A stretch of 64,000 nucleotides of DNA from Fulvivirga sp. M361 (GTDB taxonomy: Bacteria > Bacteroidota > Bacteroidia > Cytophagales > Cyclobacteriaceae): positions 62,001 to 126,000 of the forward strand of contig NZ_VKDC01000016.1 of NCBI RefSeq assembly GCF_007097395.1. The letters run 5' to 3'. The position numbers and the translations under genes were made by a program. Below are positions 17,697 through 24,808 of this stretch, in pieces. Each line of letters begins with the position of its first letter. Position 1 is the stretch's first letter. Below the pieces are notes generated by a model. It was given only the letters and a program-made list of their open reading frames with translations, did no database searches and was not told where the DNA came from.

Positions 17697-18513
17697 CTAA
17701 AGTAGAGTTAAGCTCGGTCCTGTAAACATTTACTGATAGTACACTGCCCCAAATATTAGCAATATATAATGCGGAGAAAAGTGATCCGAAAATGATAAAT
17801 CGTGCGTCCGAACTGCCGCGTTTGACATAGGCCTCCAAAGCAGGGAGTCCAATCAGACCGGTTTTGAAAAATGTGGCCAGTGCTTCACCAGGCCTTTTAG
17901 TATATAATTTTCCCATTCCCGGTACAGCGGCAGACATAAAGCCTGCAAGAAATTTAGACTTTTTCTTAAATTTTTTCATGTTGTTATAATGGAGGTCAAG
18001 GTTTATTTCCTGCTTACTTAAAGCATGGTGCTTTTGGGTGAAATAAGTAGAAAATGATCTATACAGCGCTGTATCTCGTTTTAATAGCGATAATCCGGCC
18101 AATTGTAGTTTCTTAAGTTCAAAAAGCATTGAATCGTTGAGTGTGAGTTTACGAAGCTTTTGTTCTGCCATATCATATTCTTCCATATATGAGAGATTCA
18201 AGGCACAGTAAAAAGTACTTTCTACATGCAAGCCTGAGCTTTTGCTTACTTTATTGAAATAAGTAGTGGCCGGAGTGAAATCCTTTTGAAAATAATATGA
18301 TTTACCCAGGTAGTAATTTAAAGTATCTGTTTGATTTCTGCTGAGGGGGCTGTTCTCCAATTTGAAATTTATCCATTCAGAGGCCCCTTTGTAATCGCGT
18401 GTGCTGAACAGGTAATTTAGAAAACGAATATCACTGGAAAAATTACGTTTTTGGCAGAAAACGCAACTAGTGTTAAAGATCAAAAAGAGAGTTAGGAGAG
18501 ATTTTGATTTCAT
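17644..18513 (-). CDS. TPR protein with C-terminal PGxGxxY membrane module
   Basis: The 289-aa protein has a signal peptide (about 1-20), TPR-like repeats (LNYYLGKSYYFQKDFTPATT, then LNLSYMEEYDMAEQKL) and a C-terminal membrane module. The module starts at SAAVPGMGKLYTKRPGEAL and has two hydrophobic helices ending near IANIWGSVLSV. PGxGxxY followed by two or three helices is a feature I associate with TPR proteins encoded beside YidD-like genes in Bacteroidota. It begins with an ATGA overlap with the upstream YidD-like gene and overlaps the next TPR gene by 53 bases. Confidence 0.78.
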   Translation of the reverse strand: MKSKSLLTLFLIFNTSCVFCQKRNFSSDIRFLNYLFSTRDYKGASEWINFKLENSPLSRNQTDTLNYYLGKSYYFQKDFTPATTYFNKVSKSSGLHVESTFYCALNLSYMEEYDMAEQKLRKLTLNDSMLFELKKLQLAGLSLLKRDTALYRSFSTYFTQKHHALSKQEINLDLHYNNMKKFKKKSKFLAGFMSAAVPGMGKLYTKRPGEALATFFKTGLIGLPALEAYVKRGSSDARFIIFGSLFSALYIANIWGSVLSVNVYRTELNSTLDEKILLDLHIPLRSIFN

Positions 18514-18860
18514 TTTTTATAGTAAGAAATCGGGTCTGCTACTTTTCCCTTACCATCTTTTCTAATTGGATGTGCATACAAGTAGGAAATGCGTCCTGAT
18601 CGATTAATACGGTCTAGGGTTACAAACAAGTTTTTAGGAAAGCTTAAAGACTTAAAGGACTGTTTCGAAAAATGGAAAAAGTGTGTGTCAAAATATTTTT
18701 CTTTTGGGAATAAGCTTTTTAAAGGACTAATGCTTTTAGCCTGCGTAGCGCTATCAACCTTAACTTTGAGAAGGGAAAGGTCATTTTTAAAGCTTTGGGC
18801 TATACCATAACCTGTGCATGTGAAGAAAAGGATGAAAACGATATATAGTGCTTTTCTCAT
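18510..18860 (-). CDS. YidD-like protein lacking the conserved cysteines
   Basis: This 116-aa protein has a signal peptide (MRKALYIVFILFFTCTGYGI). Its C-terminal half aligns by eye with the exported Bacteroidota form of the membrane-protein insertion factor YidD: LFVTLDRINRSGR corresponds to the family's L-x-x-x-DRLxRC stretch, and VADPISYY to the final DP motif. The cysteines of the family (FxPxCSxY and RC) appear as HFSKQS and RS here. YidD assists YidC-dependent insertion. If this is a homologue, it has lost the cysteines and may act by contact alone. It shares one base with the LolA-like gene (TAATG) and four with the TPR gene (ATGA). Confidence 0.6.
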   Translation of the reverse strand: MRKALYIVFILFFTCTGYGIAQSFKNDLSLLKVKVDSATQAKSISPLKSLFPKEKYFDTHFFHFSKQSFKSLSFPKNLFVTLDRINRSGRISYLYAHPIRKDGKGKVADPISYYKK

Positions 18861-19567
18861 TATTCAACCACCCTGGCATTTACGGGTATCTCAAAGTCCA
18901 GTTGTGACTTATCCACCTGCTCATTGACCAATATATCTGAAAAAGCCACTTTAGTAATGGTAGAATCGGAAGGAGTGATGTAGTCTATTTGTGTAATAGC
19001 CGTCGGGAATGGAGTTTGACCGTTAAGCGTAATGTACTTATAAAAATAGGTCTTTTTCACTATCTGATCGTTTTGATCTGTATAGCTGAGAAAGATTGGC
19101 TTTCTTTTATCATGTACTAATTTCACCTCTTTTAACTGGCCGGAAAGTTCAATAGGTGGTTGCCATATGGTTACATTAAGACCTTCATCAAAGGATACAT
19201 TGTGCATTTGAAAACCCATGGCACTTAACCCGAGGTCAGCTAATTTGTTCTGAAGGAAAAAATAGACCTGGGTCGTCTCCGTGCTGAACATAAGATTTTG
19301 GGTCTGAAAAACTACATTTTGCCTTTGATCATAAGCCTGGATATCTCCCTTACTATTCGTGATGGTAATATACGGTTTAGGCGTGGTGTAGTAGGTCACC
19401 ATTTTTCCTTCCAGGTTATAGTAAACATCAGCTTCAACCTTTTTCAAATGACCATCCTTTACAGACCTGGATACCATGCTCAATTTAATGCGCTGTATAG
19501 GATTAAGGGAAGTATAGGTAAAAGAGCAGAGTAATACTAAAAGAAGTAGTCCTGTGATTTTTTTCAT
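18860..19567 (-). CDS. LolA-like outer-membrane lipoprotein carrier fold protein
   Basis: The 235-aa protein has a signal peptide (MKKITGLLLLVLLCSFTYTS). The mature part looks like the open beta-barrel of LolA/LolB-type lipoprotein carriers: repeated strands such as GKMVTYYTTPKPYITITNSK, AYDQRQNVVFQTQNLMF, and a C-terminal AITQIDYITPSD...VAFSDILVNEQVD...LDFEIP resembling the LolA ending. This is a fold-level guess. It is the first gene of a five-gene operon (19567 to 16170), separated from sdhB by a terminator. Confidence 0.65.
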   Translation of the reverse strand: MKKITGLLLLVLLCSFTYTSLNPIQRIKLSMVSRSVKDGHLKKVEADVYYNLEGKMVTYYTTPKPYITITNSKGDIQAYDQRQNVVFQTQNLMFSTETTQVYFFLQNKLADLGLSAMGFQMHNVSFDEGLNVTIWQPPIELSGQLKEVKLVHDKRKPIFLSYTDQNDQIVKKTYFYKYITLNGQTPFPTAITQIDYITPSDSTITKVAFSDILVNEQVDKSQLDFEIPVNARVVE

Positions 19568-19596
19568 TGAAAAAAATTAAGTTCTAAAATAAACAA

Positions 19597-19640
19597 ATTC
19601 GCCAAACCGATACAACAATTGTCATACCACTTTGGCGAAT
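19597..19640 (-). terminator. terminator after sdhCAB
   Basis: ATTCGCCAAA (19597-19606) and TTTGGCGAAT (19631-19640) are perfect 10-base arms enclosing a 24-base segment with the palindrome ACAATTGT. On the minus strand the hairpin is followed by TTGTTTATTTT, so it can stop transcription from sdhB before the LolA-like gene. Confidence 0.7.
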
Positions 19641-19670
19641 AAAAATTATTGCAGGCCTAAAAAAGTAGCC

Positions 19671-20420
19671 TTAGATATTGTCAGAACTTAGTTTAGCACC
19701 AAAAAACTCACGATTCATCATTGCTATATTCGTTAAACTAATTTCTTTAGGACATTCAGCGGAACATGCACCTGTGTTAGTACACGCACCAAAACCTTCG
19801 GCATCCATTTGAGCGACCATTTTTTCTGCTCGTGTTTTTCTTTCCGTTTGTCCTTGAGGTAACAGGGCAAATTGTGAGATCTTAGCACTGACGAATAACA
19901 TGGCAGAGGCATTTTTACAGGCCGCTACACATGCACCACAACCTATACATGTGGCAGCATCCATAGCTTTGTCAGCTGCTTTTTTGGGTATAGGTATTTC
20001 ATTTGCATCAGGTACTCCACCAGTATTGACCGAAACATAGCCTCCTGATTGTATAACCCTATCGAAAGCAGAACGATCTACTACAAGGTCTTTTAAAACC
20101 GGGAATGCCGTTGCCCGCCATGGCTCTACCGTAATTGTATCACCATCGCTGAAGCTACGCATATGAAGCTGACAGGTAGTAGTTTGCTTAGGTCCATGAG
20201 GTTTTCCATTGATATACAAACTACACATACCGCAAATTCCTTCACGACAATCATGATCGAAATGTACAGGGTCTTCGCCTTGTCTGACAAGCTTTTCATT
20301 CAAGACATCGAACATTTCCAAGAAAGACATATCAGTAGAAATGTCCTCCAGGTCGTAAGTTTTGAACCCGCCCTTATCTTTATTGTTCTTCTGTCTCCAG
20401 ACTTTCAACTTTATTCTCAT
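19671..20420 (-). CDS. sdhB: succinate dehydrogenase/fumarate reductase iron-sulfur subunit
   Basis: The 249-aa subunit carries three clusters that pass electrons from the flavoprotein to menaquinone. The [2Fe-2S] ligands are C58, C63, C66 and C83 (CREGICGMC, then TTC). The 4Fe-4S/3Fe-4S ferredoxin part has C158, C161, C164 and C168 ([11 protein letters not shown]), then C213, C219 and C223 ([11 protein letters not shown]). This spacing matches the Bacteroidota/epsilon-type SdhB. It is the last gene of sdhCAB, 70 bases after sdhA. Confidence 0.96.
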   Translation of the reverse strand: MRIKLKVWRQKNNKDKGGFKTYDLEDISTDMSFLEMFDVLNEKLVRQGEDPVHFDHDCREGICGMCSLYINGKPHGPKQTTTCQLHMRSFSDGDTITVEPWRATAFPVLKDLVVDRSAFDRVIQSGGYVSVNTGGVPDANEIPIPKKAADKAMDAATCIGCGACVAACKNASAMLFVSAKISQFALLPQGQTERKTRAEKMVAQMDAEGFGACTNTGACSAECPKEISLTNIAMMNREFFGAKLSSDNI

Positions 20421-20490
20421 GCCAATGGTCTTTATTTATTCTCAGTATTCTTTTAGTTGACTCTATTTTGACTTGCTTATAGTCAATGGC

Positions 20491-22425
20491 TTATTTATAG
20501 CTTCGTTGAGTCAGTTTAACGTTTTCAAAAATCAGGTCTTCTTTATTCAGGACCTCTTCTTCTCCTTCACCTTTAAATTCCCAGGCAGAAACATAAGAAT
20601 ATTCATCATCTATTCTTAGTGCTTCACCTTCTTCGGTTTGAGATTCTTCTCTGAAATGGCCCCCACATGACTCAGCTCTGTCCAAAGCATCATCTACCAT
20701 GAGTTCGCCCAGTTCAAGTAGGTCAGCTACCCGGTTGGCTTTTTCAAGAGATTGGTTCAATTCTTCATTGCTACCAATTACATTAACATCTTTCCAGAAG
20801 TCCTCTTTTAATTTTTTGATCTCCCCCTTGGCTTTTTTCAATCCTTCCGCATTACGAGACATACCGCAGTATTCCCACATGATCAGCCCTAATGCTTTAT
20901 GGAAGTCGTCAACAGTCTTGCTGCCCTTAATATTTAATAATGTGTAGATTCTTTCCTTGACCTCTTTTTCGGCCGTTTTAAAAACTTCATCATCTGTAGA
21001 TAACTTGTCATAAGGCATTTTTGCAAGGTAGTCACCTATTGTATAAGGGATCACAAAGTAACCGTCGGCCAGTCCTTGCATTAGCGCGCTGGCGCCTAGT
21101 CGGTTGGCGCCATGGTCAGAGAAATTAGCTTCTCCAATAGCATAAAGGCCCGGGACAGTTGTCATAAGGTTATAATCTACCCATAATCCGCCCATTGTAT
21201 AATGAACCGCGGGATATATCATCATAGGTGTCTCGTAAGGATTTTCACCGGTGATCTGCTGGTACATATCAAACAGGTTGCCATACCTTCCTTCTATAGC
21301 ATCTCTTCCATCCCTTTTTATGGCATCTGCAAAGTCAAGGTATACTGCCAAACCACTTTTGGCTACGCCTCTTCCTTCATCACATACATTTTTAGCATTC
21401 CTTGAAGCCACATCTCTTGGTACAAGGTTACCAAAAGAAGGGTATCGTACTTCCAGGTAATAATCCCTTTTATCTTCAGGGAGGTTTGTAGGCTTCAATT
21501 CACCTTTACGTATTTTTTCGGCATCTTCCACTGCTTTAGGCACCCAGACACGTCCATCATTCCTTAATGATTCTGACATAAGGGTTAATTTCGACTGGTG
21601 GTCGCCTGAAACCGGGATACAGGTAGGGTGGATCTGAGTGAAACAGGGATTGGCGAAAAAAGCACCTTTTTTATGTGCTCTCCATGCCGCTGTTACGTTA
21701 GAGCCCATGGCATTGGTAGATAGATAAAAAACATTACCATATCCTCCGGTGGCCAGTACTACGGCGTGAGCGGAATGTGACTCTATTTTTCCCGTTATTA
21801 AATTCCTTGTAATAATTCCCCGGGCCTGACCATCTTTCATCACTACATCCAGCATGTCTTCCCTGGAGTACATTTTAACCTTGCCATTGGCTACCTGCCG
21901 GCTCAAAGCGCTGTAAGCACCCAGCAACAATTGTTGTCCTGTCTGACCTTTAGCATAAAACGTACGAGATACCTGCGCGCCACCGAAAGACCTGTTGGCA
22001 AGCAGACCTCCATATTCACGTGCGAAAGGCACCCCTTGTGCTACACATTGGTCTATGATATCTACACTTACCTCAGCCAGGCGATGTACGTTTGCTTCTC
22101 TTGAACGATAATCACCGCCTTTAACGGTATCATAGAACAGCCTGAAGATACTGTCACCATCATTTTGATAATTCTTTGCTGCATTTATACCCCCTTGGGC
22201 CGCAATACTGTGTGCCCTTCTTGGGCTGTCCTGAAAACAGAAGGCTTTAACGTTATATCCAAGTTCTCCGAACGAGGCCGCCGCCGAGGCACCGGCCAGT
22301 CCAGTTCCTACTACGATAATATCATATTTACGTTTATTAGCCGGGTTAACCAACTTGACGTTGAATTTATGCTTAGACCATTTCTCTGATAGTGGTCCTT
22401 CCGGTATTTTAGAATCAAGCTTCAT
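20491..22425 (-). CDS. sdhA: succinate dehydrogenase/fumarate reductase flavoprotein subunit
   Basis: The 644-aa catalytic subunit oxidises succinate to fumarate. The dinucleotide motif [18 protein letters not shown] lies at 39-56. H72 in [11 protein letters not shown] is the residue that carries covalent FAD in the family. Substrate-site motifs include [11 protein letters not shown] and, near the C-terminal third, [11 protein letters not shown] and [14 protein letters not shown]. The order C-A-B and the length fit the Bacillus/Bacteroidota type with menaquinone as acceptor. Confidence 0.96.
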   Translation of the reverse strand: MKLDSKIPEGPLSEKWSKHKFNVKLVNPANKRKYDIIVVGTGLAGASAAASFGELGYNVKAFCFQDSPRRAHSIAAQGGINAAKNYQNDGDSIFRLFYDTVKGGDYRSREANVHRLAEVSVDIIDQCVAQGVPFAREYGGLLANRSFGGAQVSRTFYAKGQTGQQLLLGAYSALSRQVANGKVKMYSREDMLDVVMKDGQARGIITRNLITGKIESHSAHAVVLATGGYGNVFYLSTNAMGSNVTAAWRAHKKGAFFANPCFTQIHPTCIPVSGDHQSKLTLMSESLRNDGRVWVPKAVEDAEKIRKGELKPTNLPEDKRDYYLEVRYPSFGNLVPRDVASRNAKNVCDEGRGVAKSGLAVYLDFADAIKRDGRDAIEGRYGNLFDMYQQITGENPYETPMMIYPAVHYTMGGLWVDYNLMTTVPGLYAIGEANFSDHGANRLGASALMQGLADGYFVIPYTIGDYLAKMPYDKLSTDDEVFKTAEKEVKERIYTLLNIKGSKTVDDFHKALGLIMWEYCGMSRNAEGLKKAKGEIKKLKEDFWKDVNVIGSNEELNQSLEKANRVADLLELGELMVDDALDRAESCGGHFREESQTEEGEALRIDDEYSYVSAWEFKGEGEEEVLNKEDLIFENVKLTQRSYK

Positions 22426-22442
22426 CTACGAAGTAGTTTAAA

Positions 22443-23126
22443 TTAGATAGTCCTTAAAAACATAATGAGGGGTATTGCTGCAAAAGCAGCAGGTACTGCA
22501 ATTGAATATACTATTCCCACTCCCTTTATAACAGGGGTATACTTCGGATGGTTTAGCCCGAGTGTTTGGAATGCACTTTGGAAGCCATGATACAAGTGGA
22601 ACATTAATCCTCCCATGGCCAATACATAGAAAACTACATACCAAAGTTCACCATATGCCATGTTTACCACAGCATAGAGGTCTTTGAATTCAACTCCATC
22701 ATACATTACAGTTGGTATTCCTCCCCAGTGCATCTCATACCAAAAGTGCTTTAAATGAAGCACCAAAAATATAAACACGATGGTGCCTAAAATGCCCATA
22801 TTTCTGGAACTCCAGCTACTGTTAGTAGCTGCGGCAGATACAGCATAACCTACCGGCCGGGCTTTTTTGTTTTGAACGGACAACAGTATCGCCCATACTA
22901 TATGAATAATAAAAGTGGCATAAAGCAGATATGAAGTCGTTTTTATGATCGGATTGGACGTCATGAACTTTGCATAAATATTAAAAGCCTGACCGTCGTC
23001 TGCATGTAGCAATTGGAAATTACCAATGAGATGTACCAATAAGAAAATAATAAGAAAAAGCCCTGTAAGGGCCATTAATACTTTTCTACCTAAAGTGCTG
23101 GATATTGTATCTGAGAACCAACTCAT
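22443..23126 (-). CDS. sdhC: succinate dehydrogenase cytochrome b558 subunit
   Basis: The 227-aa membrane anchor has five hydrophobic helices (about 14-32, 62-82, 107-125, 155-177 and 200-223). Histidines placed for two haems b are visible in LLVHLIG, FIIHIVW, VLHLKHFWYE and HLYHGFQ. This one-subunit, di-haem type of anchor works with menaquinone. It is the first gene of the operon, 17 bases before sdhA, with a promoter element about 45 bases upstream. Confidence 0.94.
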   Translation of the reverse strand: MSWFSDTISSTLGRKVLMALTGLFLIIFLLVHLIGNFQLLHADDGQAFNIYAKFMTSNPIIKTTSYLLYATFIIHIVWAILLSVQNKKARPVGYAVSAAATNSSWSSRNMGILGTIVFIFLVLHLKHFWYEMHWGGIPTVMYDGVEFKDLYAVVNMAYGELWYVVFYVLAMGGLMFHLYHGFQSAFQTLGLNHPKYTPVIKGVGIVYSIAVPAAFAAIPLIMFLRTI

Positions 23127-23169
23127 TAATGTATAATTTGATTGTTTAAAGTCCTTTTTTTTATGGGGT

Positions 23170-23201
23170 CAAATTTACATTTGAAAGACTAGGGAAGCAA
23201 T
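23170..23201 (-). promoter_or_regulatory. sdhCAB promoter
   Basis: On the minus strand TAAATTTG (23177-23170) fits the -7 consensus TAnnTTTG, with a TTG-like -33 about 20 bases further upstream (near 23198). The leader to the sdhC ATG would be about 40 bases. Confidence 0.5.
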
Positions 23202-23260
23202 TATGTTTATTATTTTTAAGAATTCTAAATAGGGTCGGGAATGGAGACCAGGAACACCTT

Positions 23261-23386
23261 TTATGCGGCGTTACACCATTCATAGATAAGGATGATAATG
23301 CCTGCCAGGAATACTAATCCACTTATGAAAAACTCATGCTTCACTATTCCTTTGATTTTTTTATTATGTTGCTTATTTCTTCTCAC
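23261..23386 (-). CDS. possible 41-aa single-span membrane protein
   Basis: A GTG at 23386 opens a frame with a basic N-terminus (RRNKQHNKKIKG), then HEFFISGLVFLAGIIILIYEW and NAA before TAA. A positive N-terminus followed by one 17-residue hydrophobic helix is the form of a genuine small membrane protein. There is no ATG; a stop lies ten codons upstream of the GTG. It sits between sdhC and the Ste24-like gene. Confidence 0.4.
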   Translation of the reverse strand: MRRNKQHNKKIKGIVKHEFFISGLVFLAGIIILIYEWCNAA

Positions 23387-23459
23387 ATCTAATAGACAAC
23401 AATCGGTATGCCGTTAAATGAAATGTAAGTTAAATGAATAGCAATGCGAGTTTTGTTTA

Positions 23460-23513
23460 GGGAATAATTCTTTTAATGGGAATAGTTCTTTATTTGGGAA
23501 TATATTTTAATCT
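23460..23513. repeat. three tandem 18-bp direct repeats upstream of the Ste24-like gene
   Basis: Three copies in exact 18-base phase: GGGAATAATTCTTTTAAT (23460-23477), GGGAATAGTTCTTTATTT (23478-23495) and GGGAATATATTTTAATCT (23496-23513). The GGGAATA core is identical in all three. They end 12 bases before the -7 element of the protease gene, which suggests an activator or repressor array. Confidence 0.65.
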
Positions 23514-23533
23514 GTCAGCATTCTTTATTTTTG
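23505..23533 (+). promoter_or_regulatory. promoter of the Ste24-like protease gene
   Basis: TATTTTTG at 23526-23533 fits TAnnTTTG. The T-rich stretch at 23505-23508 may serve as -33. The leader would be about 14 bases. The repeats at 23460-23513 run into the -33 region. Confidence 0.5.
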
Positions 23534-23552
23534 TTTTTAAATTGAATATATC

Positions 23553-24785
23553 ATGACGGATCAAACCATTCTGTACATTATCCTTGGCATCCTCTTTTTT
23601 GACTTTGTTTTTGAGCAGTTATTAGATTTTTTCAATCTGAAATCCAGCAAAACCGATTTGCCTGATGACGTCTCAACATTTTACAATCAGACTGAATATG
23701 AGAAGTCAATCAACTATCATAAAACATTAACCAGGTTCTCGTTCTATACGAGTACATTCAGTTTGATATTAACGCTGTTAATGTTTGCTTTCGGGTGGTT
23801 TGGAAGTATAGATGAATGGCTAAGAAGCTATTTTATGAATGATATCACATTAGCATTGTCCTACTTTGCACTACTTTTTGTCGTGTCTGATATATTGAAT
23901 CTGCCTTTTCAGTTGTATAGTACTTTTGTGATTGAAGAACGGTACGGATTCAATAAAACCACTTACAGGGTCTTCTTTCTGGATAAAATAAAAGGGTACC
24001 TTCTTTCATTAGTGATCGGAGGTGTATTGATTGGAACGTTGTTGTATCTCATTACTCAACTGGGAGAGCATTTTTGGATGTATTTCTGGGGAATCGCAGG
24101 GTTTTTTATACTATTGGTCAATATGTTTTATACCAGTTTGATTTTACCTCTTTTTAATAAGCTTACCCCGTTAGAGACGGGTGAGTTAAAGACTGCCATA
24201 CAGCAGTATAGTCAAAAGGTAAACTTTCCGTTAGATAATATTTTTGTCATTGATGGGTCTAAAAGATCAAATAAAGCGAATGCTTTTTTTTCCGGCATAG
24301 GCAAAAGGAAAAAGATAGTGCTTTATGATACCCTGATCAATAATCATACAACAGATGAATTAGTGGCAATATTGGCACATGAGGTAGGGCATTTCAAGAA
24401 AAAGCACATAATTCAGGGTTTTATTATGTCTATTTTACAAATGGGAGTGATGCTCTTCATTTTGTCAAAGATGGTTTTTAATGAGCAATTGAGCTTAGCC
24501 ATGGGAGCGGATCAACTCGGTATTCATCTTAACCTGATAGCCTTTGCCATTTTATATACGCCTATTTCAAAGGTATTAGGGACAATAGGTAATGTAATTA
24601 GTCGGAAAAATGAATTTGAGGCAGATAATTATGCGTCTTCTACCTATTCGGGAGAATCATTGAAGGCCGCTCTTAAAAAATTATCCGTAGATAACCTGAG
24701 TAATCTTTATCCACATAAAGCGTACGTATTTTTTAACTATTCACATCCTCCGCTATTACAGCGATTAGCAGCTATTAAAGATTGA
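23553..24785 (+). CDS. M48 family metallopeptidase, Ste24/CAAX-protease type
   Basis: This 410-aa integral membrane zinc protease has about seven hydrophobic segments. The zinc site is H276-E277-V-G-H280 (AILAHEVGHFKKKH), with the third ligand in NEFEAD (353-358). The length, the helix layout before the HExxH and the C-terminal SHPPLLQRL match Ste24, which in eukaryotes trims prenylated CAAX proteins. Bacteria lack that substrate, so the role here is probably clearance of damaged or stalled membrane proteins, as inferred for Ste24 and HtpX relatives. It is transcribed alone from a promoter preceded by tandem repeats. Confidence 0.93.
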   Translation: MTDQTILYIILGILFFDFVFEQLLDFFNLKSSKTDLPDDVSTFYNQTEYEKSINYHKTLTRFSFYTSTFSLILTLLMFAFGWFGSIDEWLRSYFMNDITLALSYFALLFVVSDILNLPFQLYSTFVIEERYGFNKTTYRVFFLDKIKGYLLSLVIGGVLIGTLLYLITQLGEHFWMYFWGIAGFFILLVNMFYTSLILPLFNKLTPLETGELKTAIQQYSQKVNFPLDNIFVIDGSKRSNKANAFFSGIGKRKKIVLYDTLINNHTTDELVAILAHEVGHFKKKHIIQGFIMSILQMGVMLFILSKMVFNEQLSLAMGADQLGIHLNLIAFAILYTPISKVLGTIGNVISRKNEFEADNYASSTYSGESLKAALKKLSVDNLSNLYPHKAYVFFNYSHPPLLQRLAAIKD

Positions 24786-24808
24786 ACCTGGAGCGCTGAT
24801 GACAGGCG

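Larger units (their letters stand above)
23127..23552. other. intergenic region between sdhC and the Ste24-like gene
   Basis: Besides the sdh promoter, the 41-aa ORF, the 18-bp repeats and the protease promoter listed separately, I see no RNA gene and no other coding potential here. Confidence 0.6.
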
